Shown: positions 13,702 to 19,525 of the stretch, piece by piece
How positions within the stretch are numbered: the first letter of the stretch is position 1
Layout of the letters: each line of letters begins with the position of its first letter
Origin: an uncultured Acetatifactor sp.
Lineage (GTDB): Bacteria > Bacillota > Clostridia > Lachnospirales > Lachnospiraceae
Reading direction: 5' to 3'
DNA: 19,525 bases
NCBI GenBank assembly: GCA_910584375.1
Contig: CAJUAH010000046.1
Location: 1 to 19,525, forward strand
The notes under the pieces: generated by a model
What the model was told of the DNA's origin: nothing
The model's input: the letters and a program-made list of their open reading frames with translations, nothing else
Databases searched by the model: none
Translations under genes and position numbers: made by a program

Positions 13702-15108
13702 CTACTCCTGCCCGTCCCAGCAGTAGGTACACAGCCTCTCCTTGGGTATCCCCACCGACTCGATCATATCGTCCAGCCTGTGATACCGCAGGGTCGTGAA
13801 ATTCAGCTGCTTTCCGATACGCTCCAGCATCTCCTGATAGCCGGGACTCTCCGGGTCAATATAATCCTTTAAATCGATCCGCCTGCCCTCCTGCTCCATC
13901 TCCTTTAAAATGCGCCGGGTGATCAGATCCATCTCCGACGTGGATCGGGAGAAATTCAGATATTTACAGCCAAAGAGCAGGGGCGGGCAGGCCGGACGGA
14001 TATGTACCTCCTTAGCGCCGCTCTGGTACAGAAATTCCGTGGTCTCCCTAAGCTGCGTGCCCCGCACGATGGAATCGTCGATGAGCAGCAGACTCTTGTC
14101 CTGGATCAGGTCATGCACCGGGATCAGTTTCATCTTGGCAATCAAATTGCGCTGGGTCTGGATCGTGGGCATAAATGACCGGGGCCAGGTGGGCGTATAT
14201 TTGATGAACGGTCGGGAAAAAGGAATGCCGCTCCTGTTGGAATAACCTATGGCGTGGGCCGTACCGGAATCCGGCACCCCGGCCACGATATCCGGCTGCA
14301 CATTGTCACGCTCCGCCAGTTTCGCGCCGCAGTTGTACCGCATCTGCTCCACGCTGATCCCCTCATAGGAGGAAGATGGATAGCCATAATATATCCACAG
14401 GAAAGTACATATCTTCATGTCTTTGCCCGGTGCCGACAGGGTTTTGACCCCCTCGGGAGTCACGATGACGATCTCCCCCGGCCCAAGCTCCCGCTCCTCG
14501 CGGTAGCCCAGATTCAGATATGCAAAACTCTCAAAAGATACACAGTACGCCCCCTCTTTGTGCCCGATGGCCACAGGCGTCCTGCCCATCCTGTCCCTGG
14601 CCGCATAGATCCCCTTGGGCGTGAGCAGCAGCGTGGTCATGGACCCCTCCACCAGCTCCTGGACATACTGCAGTCCCTCGATCAGATTGTCCCTCTGGTT
14701 AATCACCGCCGCCACCAGCTCCGTGGCGTTGATATCGCCGCCGCTCATCTCCAGAAAATGAGAATGCCCCTCGGAGAACAGCTTTTTCACGATATCGTCC
14801 ATATTGTTAATCTTGCCCACCGTGGCGATGGCATAGGTTCCGTGGTGGGAGCGCACCAGCAGGGGCTGCGGCTCATAGTCGGAGATACAGCCGATGCCCA
14901 GGCTGCCCTGCATCTCGTTCACATCCTTGTCAAACTTGGTTCTAAACGGCGCGTTTTCAATGTTATGGATCGCCCGGTCAAAACCTTTCTGCCTGTCATA
15001 GACCGCCATACCGGCGCGCCTGGTTCCCAGATGGGAATGATAATCCGTTCCGAAAAACAAGTCAAATGTACAATCCTCTTTGGATGCCACTCCAAAAAAA
15101 CCACCCAT
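13702..15108 (-). CDS. PurF-like phosphoribosyltransferase with a non-functional glutaminase domain
   Basis: The 468-residue protein has the PurF layout: Ntn glutaminase fold (about 1-225) then a PRPP-using transferase domain. The transferase half is well kept (VPDSGTAHAIGYSNRSGIP, FIKYTP, PRPP loop LLIDDSIVRGTQ). All four Cys that hold the 4Fe-4S cluster in Bacillus PurF appear conserved (KICTF, FGCKY, CTYC). The glutaminase half is not: it starts MGGFFG where active enzymes have a mature N-terminal Cys (CGVFG), HRGQ-type is HLGTRR, the RYST loop reads CISDYE, and HNG is TVG. It therefore should not hydrolyse glutamine. It may use ammonia, receive it from a partner, or have another role. The ATG at 15108 follows GAGG by 5 bases. 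It lies between purB and purA. Confidence 0.9.
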   Translation of the reverse strand: MGGFFGVASKEDCTFDLFFGTDYHSHLGTRRAGMAVYDRQKGFDRAIHNIENAPFRTKFDKDVNEMQGSLGIGCISDYEPQPLLVRSHHGTYAIATVGKINNMDDIVKKLFSEGHSHFLEMSGGDINATELVAAVINQRDNLIEGLQYVQELVEGSMTTLLLTPKGIYAARDRMGRTPVAIGHKEGAYCVSFESFAYLNLGYREERELGPGEIVIVTPEGVKTLSAPGKDMKICTFLWIYYGYPSSSYEGISVEQMRYNCGAKLAERDNVQPDIVAGVPDSGTAHAIGYSNRSGIPFSRPFIKYTPTWPRSFMPTIQTQRNLIAKMKLIPVHDLIQDKSLLLIDDSIVRGTQLRETTEFLYQSGAKEVHIRPACPPLLFGCKYLNFSRSTSEMDLITRRILKEMEQEGRRIDLKDYIDPESPGYQEMLERIGKQLNFTTLRYHRLDDMIESVGIPKERLCTYCWDGQE

Positions 15109-15150
15109 AGATTCCTCGTCCTTTCTACAACATCGTTTTACATATCCTTA

Positions 15151-15165
15151 CGGGCACACCGCCCG
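15151..15165. other. Small GC hairpin between purB and the PurF-like gene
   Basis: CGGGC-ACACC-GCCCG, five pairs, lies in the 83-base gap. No T tract follows. It may be a processing or attenuating structure, or nothing. Confidence 0.3.
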
Positions 15166-15191
15166 CGCTTTCCGAAATATGCTGTCTCCCT

Positions 15192-16643
15192 CTATACGTT
15201 GATAACCGCCTTGACGCCCAGCAATTCTTTATTTTTCTCCAATATCGGCCGAATCACATTTTTCAAAAACGCATCCACCTGTTCCACGGAACGGCCCACA
15301 TATTTCGCGGGATCCATGGTCTTTTGCAGATCTTCCAGCGTCATATTAAAAGCGGGATCGGCTGCGATCAGCTCCAACAGATTGTTTTCCTTTCCCTCCG
15401 CCTTCACATTCCGGCCCGCCTCCATGGACAGCTCCCGGATGCGCTCATGCAGCTCCTGGCGGTTGCCGCCGGCCTTCACCGCGTCCATCATGATATTCTC
15501 GGTGGCCATAAAGGGCAGCTCGCTGCGCAGTCTCTTCTCGATCACCTTGGGGTACACCACCAGCCCGTCCACCACATTCAGGCACAGATCCAGTATGCCG
15601 TCCACGGCCAAAAATCCCTCGGGAATGGACAGTCTCTTGTTGGCGGAGTCGTCCAGCGTCCGCTCAAACCACTGGGTAGCGGAAGTGATGGCCGGATTCA
15701 GCGCGTCGATCATCACATATCTGGACAGGGAGGCAATGCGTTCGCTGCGCATGGGATTGCGCTTGTATGCCATGGCGGAGGAACCGATCTGACTCTTTTC
15801 AAAGGGCTCCTCCACTTCTTTTAAGTGCTGGAGCAGCCGAATATCGTTGCTCATCTTGTGGGCGCTGGCCGCTATGCCCGCCAGCACATTGGCCACGCGG
15901 GTATCCACCTTGCGGGAGTAGGTCTGACCCGACACCGGATAACACTCCGCAAATCCCATCTTGGCGGCGATCATGGGATCTATCTTGTCGATCGTCTCCT
16001 GATCCCCGTCAAAAAGTTCCAGAAACGACGCCTGGGTGCCCGTGGTTCCCTTGGAGCCCAGCAGTTTCATCGTGGACAGCACATGCTCCAGATCCTCCAG
16101 ATCCAGACTAAACTCCTGGAGCCACAGCGTAGCCCGCTTTCCCACAGTGGTGGGCTGGGCAGGCTGGAAATGGGTAAAGGCCAGCGTAGGCTGGGCCTTG
16201 TACTGCTCCGCAAAATCCGCCAGCTCCTGCATCACGTTCACAAGCTTTTTCTTCACCAGTTTCAGTGCCTCGGTCATCACGATGATATCCGTATTATCCC
16301 CCACATAGCAGGAGGTCGCCCCCAGATGGATGATACCCGCCGCCTTGGGACACTGCTGCCCGTAAGCGTACACATGACTCATCACGTCATGCCGAACCTC
16401 TTTCTCTCTGGCTCTGGCCACCTCATAGTTAATATCCTCCGCATGGGCTTTCAACTCGTCGATCTGCTCCTGGGTGATGACCGGCTTGCCGTTCTGGGAC
16501 AGCCCCAGCTCTTTCTCCGTCTCCGCCAGAGCGATCCACAGCTTTCTCCATGTGCGGAATTTCATATCCTGGGAGAAAATATACTGCATCTCTTTGCTGG
16601 CATAGCGCTCCGATAACGGGCTCTGATAAACGTCTGTACTCAT
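15192..16643 (-). CDS. purB: Adenylosuccinate lyase
   Basis: Cleaves adenylosuccinate to AMP and SAICAR to AICAR, releasing fumarate; cytoplasmic tetramer of the fumarase/aspartase superfamily. The protein has 483 residues and is intact. The superfamily signature with the catalytic serine loop is GSSAMAYKRNPMRSE (about residues 291-305). The general-acid histidine region THFQPAQPTTVGKR and the N-terminal SERYASKEMQYIFSQ are also clear. The ATG at 16643 follows GAGG by 5 bases. It is the first gene of purB, purF-like, purA, behind a strong promoter (TTGACT, 17 bases, TATACT). With purA it completes IMP to AMP conversion. No other purine genes are in the window, so the rest of the pathway must lie elsewhere. 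Confidence 0.97.
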   Translation of the reverse strand: MSTDVYQSPLSERYASKEMQYIFSQDMKFRTWRKLWIALAETEKELGLSQNGKPVITQEQIDELKAHAEDINYEVARAREKEVRHDVMSHVYAYGQQCPKAAGIIHLGATSCYVGDNTDIIVMTEALKLVKKKLVNVMQELADFAEQYKAQPTLAFTHFQPAQPTTVGKRATLWLQEFSLDLEDLEHVLSTMKLLGSKGTTGTQASFLELFDGDQETIDKIDPMIAAKMGFAECYPVSGQTYSRKVDTRVANVLAGIAASAHKMSNDIRLLQHLKEVEEPFEKSQIGSSAMAYKRNPMRSERIASLSRYVMIDALNPAITSATQWFERTLDDSANKRLSIPEGFLAVDGILDLCLNVVDGLVVYPKVIEKRLRSELPFMATENIMMDAVKAGGNRQELHERIRELSMEAGRNVKAEGKENNLLELIAADPAFNMTLEDLQKTMDPAKYVGRSVEQVDAFLKNVIRPILEKNKELLGVKAVINV

Positions 16644-16717
16644 ATTTTCCTCTTTCCCGCAGATTGCGTTGATCCGTATTGTTCTGAAATTTTACAGGCT
16701 CATTCCTGACATAAGAC

Positions 16718-16746
16718 AGTATAGCTTAGCGGTGGCCGAAAGTCAA
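16718..16746 (-). promoter_or_regulatory. purB promoter
   Basis: Minus-strand TTGACT (16741-16746), exactly 17 bases, TATACT (16718-16723). The ATG is about 75 bases downstream. Two direct repeats lie just upstream (16762-16793). Confidence 0.75.
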
Positions 16747-16761
16747 CATTTCTCATTTGCC

Positions 16762-16793
16762 GCACTTTTCGCTCTCCGCCCAATGCACTTTCG
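16762..16793. repeat. Direct repeat pair upstream of the purB promoter
   Basis: GCACTTTTCG (16762-16771) and GCACTTTCG (16785-16793), 23 bases apart centre to centre, about 15-47 bases upstream of the -35. On the transcribed strand the core reads CGAAAGTGC. They may be activator or repressor sites. Confidence 0.35.
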
Positions 16794-16829
16794 GGCTATG
16801 CAGGCTTTTTTTCATTTTAGACGAAAAAG

Positions 16830-17711
16830 TTAACGAAAAAGCGGTTGTTCTGATGTGAAATCTTTTCCAAAAACTCCCAGCATCCTTGCTGCATTACAGC
16901 CCTTTATCTTCTCATCTTCCGGGGTTTTGTTGCCGTATGTCAAATGCTCAAAAGCATATAGCGCCACATAGAATTTAAAGATGGGCCAAAATAGGTCCGG
17001 CGGCGCGCCAAAATACCCGTCGATCTGCCCGTTTACGAAACTGTCGCTGTATTCCGTCGCCCATAAAAGTCCCCCAAAATCATACCATGGGTCGCCCGTT
17101 TCCTTCCCTGAAAAGTCAATAATACCCACATTACCCTTTTCATCTACGACACAGTTATTCCAGTGAAAATCCCCGTGCATAACAGTTTGCGGCCTGTCTG
17201 CCATGAGATGCATATTCTCCAGGATATATTGTTCGGCATGACTCCCGCCTGGAATCTCCGTCCTGCGATTATGGTAGTTCTCCAGAAACGCAAACGCTTT
17301 TTTCTCTATAATATCCCGCCAGTCCTTCCCCGCATCTGTCTGTCCGGCCAGATGCAATTTGTGCAGTTCCCTGCCTGCTTTCCTGCCAAGCCGGTAATAG
17401 TCTTTTGAGACGTCTTTCTTGATCACGTCCATCACAGGCGTTCCGTCAACCCAGGACACAACAGAATAGAACTGATTCTCCGTTGTTCCGAACAGGATGG
17501 GCCTGTGGGTGTTGATATCCGTATTCTCATACGTCCGGAGCCGATCATATTCCTTTTTCCGTTCAGCCGCTTTGGCCAGATCCCCCACCCGCAGCAAGTA
17601 ATACTTTCCGTTCTTTTCAAGCCTGTATTTTTCATCTCCGGAACAGCCTTCTGTTATCCGCTCCGCTACCGTATAGGAATTCAGTTCTGTAAAACTTTCC
17701 AAGCTGCTCAT
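16830..17711 (-). CDS. Aminoglycoside-phosphotransferase-family kinase
   Basis: A 293-residue cytoplasmic protein-kinase-like enzyme of the APH/choline-kinase group. The catalytic loop is VMHGDFHWNN (D181 base, N186 metal ligand) and the metal-binding D199 lies in GIIDF. The N-lobe lysine is probably in KYYLLRVGD or nearby. SWVDGTPV (about residues 86-93) marks the hinge. Members phosphorylate aminoglycosides, macrolides or small metabolites; sequence alone does not show that this one confers resistance. The ATG at 17711 follows AAGGAG by 4 bases. It is intact, lies between the broken GNAT gene and the purB promoter, and has no clear terminator. Confidence 0.9.
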   Translation of the reverse strand: MSSLESFTELNSYTVAERITEGCSGDEKYRLEKNGKYYLLRVGDLAKAAERKKEYDRLRTYENTDINTHRPILFGTTENQFYSVVSWVDGTPVMDVIKKDVSKDYYRLGRKAGRELHKLHLAGQTDAGKDWRDIIEKKAFAFLENYHNRRTEIPGGSHAEQYILENMHLMADRPQTVMHGDFHWNNCVVDEKGNVGIIDFSGKETGDPWYDFGGLLWATEYSDSFVNGQIDGYFGAPPDLFWPIFKFYVALYAFEHLTYGNKTPEDEKIKGCNAARMLGVFGKDFTSEQPLFR

Positions 17712-17799
17712 TATACTCCTTCATCCGGCATAAGCTCCAGGATATTTATGCTGCCCCGAAATTGCCGCCCTGCATGGCCTCAAAATCTGACTCGCTGCC

Positions 17800-18243
17800 C
17801 TATAACGGAATCCAATATCGCTGCGTAATATGCCCGTTCTCTTCCACTTCGTTTTCCAGTACCCCGCCGTTATGCAGGATCGCTCTCACCGGGCCGAATC
17901 CCGTCGCCTATATGACCGCCTGATTTCAATAATTCATCATTCAGACAGTGGCGGATATTAACCGCTCCCACAAAAATATTTCTGTCTTTGTCAAGGCAAA
18001 ACAAAGTGGTATCGGGAACCCAGCCATTAACGGCTTCCTTTGTATTAAGATTGTCCAGATAATACTAAAATCATGAAAATCGTTTGCCCATATCTTCCAT
18101 GGGGACATGTCCGTATGGTTTTCCATGATGTCTTTCTTCCATTCTGTCAACATCTCAAATAGCTGTTCCCTGTACTTATCCGTTAATTTCACAAGCTCAA
18201 TATTTATTTTTATACCCCCTGTGCGCTTTAGCGCACACTCCAT
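17800..18243 (-). pseudogene. GNAT N-acetyltransferase, frameshifted with internal deletion
   Basis: The N-terminal part reads NIELVKLTDKYREQLFEMLT, then EWKKDIMENHTDMSPWKIWA, the usual opening of a GNAT subfamily. After HDF the frame is lost; one missing base would restore EYYLDNLNTKEAVNGWVPDT, FCLDKDRNIFVGAVNIRHCL and GGHIGDGIRPGE. At that point about 45 residues are missing, including the acetyl-CoA loop (RGKGYA type). The C-terminus resumes in a third frame as ILHNGGVLENEVEENG, then QRYWIPL, ending at a TAG at 17800. The original start also seems lost: AGGGGG stands 7 bases before ATA-AAT-ATT-GAG, where ATG would be expected. An ATG at 18243 exists but has no ribosome site. It cannot make active enzyme. 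Confidence 0.85.
18220..18237. repeat. Perfect 7-bp hairpin at the GNAT start
   Basis: TGTGCGC-TTTA-GCGCACA, a strong stem directly upstream of the AGGGGG site on the minus strand. It may have controlled translation of the GNAT gene, or be left from an insertion. No T tract follows. Confidence 0.45.
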
Positions 18244-18277
18244 GCCGTTCTTCCTTATTTTTTGTCTCTGATCCTGC

Positions 18278-18750
18278 TTAAAATTCGGCGTTCAGTCTCC
18301 GTTCCACCTCGTCGCGCAGCCCTGCATGTAGCAGCGCCTCTATCTCCATCTTGCATTCTGTTCCCCTCTGGTTATTATGCCGGATCAGAACATCAAAATC
18401 GTACTCCACCCCATTGATATAGATCAGGTACGGATTATTTGTAAGAGTGATCTTTTGAATCTCCGGCCCTTTATATGTTTTTCGGATCAGATACAGATAG
18501 TCTCTGACAATGACATCAATATCCTCTACGGTCCCACCTGTATTGACTTTTTCTATGGCCCACAAAATCCTGTCACTTTGTTTCTCCATAATATACTGAA
18601 GTAACTTCATTAATATCCCCATTGCTTGCACCCTTTTTGTCCATATAACCCCTGACACATGTTCATCGCTTATGCTTTCATACGGACATTCCAGTTCAGG
18701 ACAAAGTTTCCCCACTTCGCACAATCGTAAACTTCACTTTGTCGTGTCAT
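18278..18750 (-). CDS. Unknown cysteine-containing protein read across a -1 frameshift
   Basis: I recognise no family. An ATG at 18750, 12 bases after the NADAR stop, begins MTRQSEVYDCAKWGN and ends after 26 codons. The -1 frame continues LCPELECPYESISDEHVSG and stays open to 18278, giving about 155 residues in all. The shift point is G GGA AAC (18706-18712 on the plus strand), a classic -1 slippery heptamer in the right phase; a lost G in the G4 run is the simpler reading. The joined N-terminus has three Cys in 13 residues (DCAKWGNLCPELECP), a possible metal site. The rest is helical and charged without membrane segments. An internal start at 18610 (MKLLQYIMEK, behind GGGG) could give a 110-residue protein. 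Its position suggests it belongs to the NADAR operon. Confidence 0.5.
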
Positions 18751-18762
18751 CGTTCCAGCCAA

Positions 18763-19401
18763 TCAATAAACAACATGCTCCTTATGATACTGAATAAACT
18801 CCTCTTTTGTCAGATCCGGCAAATCCCCATATTCCTCCAGTATCAACCTGACCAACGCGGCTGTTCTCGCCTGGGTATTGATACTTTTTTCCGGGTTGAA
18901 CTCAATATCGGTAAAATAATTGTACCTGACGATTTCGTTTATTTCATCCGCTGTAAGCGATTCTTTTACAGCGGCATAATAGATATAGTCGTAAAACACC
19001 GTCAGAGGAATCAGGGGAAACTCATCCTTTTGATAATAAAACACCCTTAACTGTCCGGAATTATGTAAGCGCGGATCGCGTTTTGCCTCTCTCGGCGGCA
19101 CTTCCAGCAGATCCGTATAGGGGCCGCCGTTCTCAAATACCTTTGCGCTTTGAAAGATATTTTCGAGGGTATGGCCGTTCAGTCGAAGATTGAACGCGCT
19201 CAGCTTTACGCCCACAGCCTCCGCGCCCTTGGTACTGATCTCCAACGGTCTGGCGCTCACATCTGTCTCCCGGATCGCGTTGTGCAGGCTTTCAATGGAC
19301 TTCCGCTTTTGGGATACCGCAAAACCGGGAAACCATTCAAACGAGCATATTTTGCTGACTACTTTTTCATTGTGAATACAGAATACAGGTCTCTTTGCCA
19401 T
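18763..19401 (-). CDS. DarT1-associated NADAR-type antitoxin
   Basis: A 212-residue protein whose family I recall as DarT1-associated NADAR (DUF6977-like). NADAR domains remove ADP-ribose from guanine bases of DNA and so neutralise the toxin DarT1. Visible family segments: FEWFPGFAVSQKRKSIESLH near the N-terminus, GVKLSAFNLRLNG (about 64-76), IFQSAKVFENGGPYTDLL (about 82-99), REAKRDPRL and YFTDIEFNPEKSINTQARTA (about 161-180). The ATG at 19401 follows GGGGAGG by 6 bases. There is no signal or membrane segment. The toxin is expected immediately upstream, where the 3' end of another gene enters the window; its identity cannot be read from 28 codons. The gene appears intact. Confidence 0.78.
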   Translation of the reverse strand: MAKRPVFCIHNEKVVSKICSFEWFPGFAVSQKRKSIESLHNAIRETDVSARPLEISTKGAEAVGVKLSAFNLRLNGHTLENIFQSAKVFENGGPYTDLLEVPPREAKRDPRLHNSGQLRVFYYQKDEFPLIPLTVFYDYIYYAAVKESLTADEINEIVRYNYFTDIEFNPEKSINTQARTAALVRLILEEYGDLPDLTKEEFIQYHKEHVVY

Positions 19402-19437
19402 CGCGTGCCTCCCCGTCCTCCGCCGATATAACCCAAC

Positions 19438-19525
19438 TTATTTTTCCAATTCAATAAAGCGATCACACGTGTTTGTGTCAAGTACTCGTTGGCATTTTTC
19501 CTGTTTTTCTTTATGGTTACCTTGA
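19438..19525 (-). CDS. 3' end of an unidentified gene, possibly the DarT1-type toxin
   Basis: The frame is open from the window edge to a TAA at 19438. It includes HKEKQEKCQRVLDTNTCDRF and ends IELEK. The stop is 36 bases before the NADAR start, a spacing normal for a toxin-antitoxin operon. Only 28 codons are visible, too few to assign a family. The toxin guess rests on position alone. Chance openness over this length is possible. Confidence 0.35.
   Translation of the reverse strand, partial: QGNHKEKQEKCQRVLDTNTCDRFIELEK

Noticed and set aside
13702..15108. Naming the PurF-like gene purF outright
   Set aside because: The missing Cys nucleophile and altered glutamine loops mean normal PurF activity cannot be assumed.
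14254..15792. 512-codon plus-strand open frame opposite the PurF-like gene and purB
   Set aside because: It is a shadow of two well-supported minus-strand genes; the protein is His/Arg/Gln-rich with no family motif and no ribosome site.

Overview
The window looks like a chromosomal segment of a Gram-positive gut-type Clostridia, most likely Lachnospiraceae. Reasons: base composition is near 50% GC, Shine-Dalgarno sites are strong (AGGAGG type), PurA and the PurF-like protein have the form I associate with Lachnospiraceae, and there is a VanR-type two-component pair and an Rpn/PD-(D/E)XK 'transposase' gene. Every gene I accept is on the minus strand, so transcription runs from high to low coordinates. 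I see no tRNA, rRNA, CRISPR array or intact insertion sequence. Assignments come from reading motifs; no database search was possible.

Layout in transcription order: (1) 19525-18278, a NADAR-type antitoxin of the kind paired with the DNA ADP-ribosyltransferase DarT1, behind the 3' end of an unidentified gene and followed by a cysteine-containing unknown gene split by a frameshift on a G GGA AAC heptamer. (2) 18243-16830, a broken GNAT acetyltransferase and an intact aminoglycoside-phosphotransferase-family kinase. (3) 16643-11308, the metabolic core: purB, a PurF-like protein whose glutaminase centre is lost, purA, then a LysR regulator. purB and purA each have a good sigma-A-type promoter. 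(4) 11197-9473, a HAD phosphatase and a frameshifted Rpn nuclease whose promoter holds a dyad between -35 and -10. (5) 9305-5545, a probable operon of MATE transporter, cytoplasmic lipase-like hydrolase and esterase lipoprotein, ending in an orphan fragment. (6) 5434-2971, an oxidoreductase operon: aldo/keto reductase and carboxymuconolactone-decarboxylase-like protein intact, the following DUF4405 membrane protein and flavodoxin lipoprotein both wrecked. (7) 2945-1428, an AT-rich patch of small genes and gene fragments (zinc-ribbon protein, DUF7660-like protein, YhcG/DUF1016 remnant). (8) 1286-1, a response regulator and its frameshifted sensor kinase, running off the window.

The most distinctive overall feature is the split between conserved genes, which are clean, and accessory genes, many of which carry one-base frameshifts, lost start codons or internal deletions. 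Some lesions (deletions of about 45-60 codons) cannot be sequencing errors, so at least part of this is real decay. The best leads are the PurF-like protein without its glutaminase nucleophile beside purA/purB, the NADAR locus at the right edge with its possible -1 frameshift gene, and the promoter-embedded dyads.
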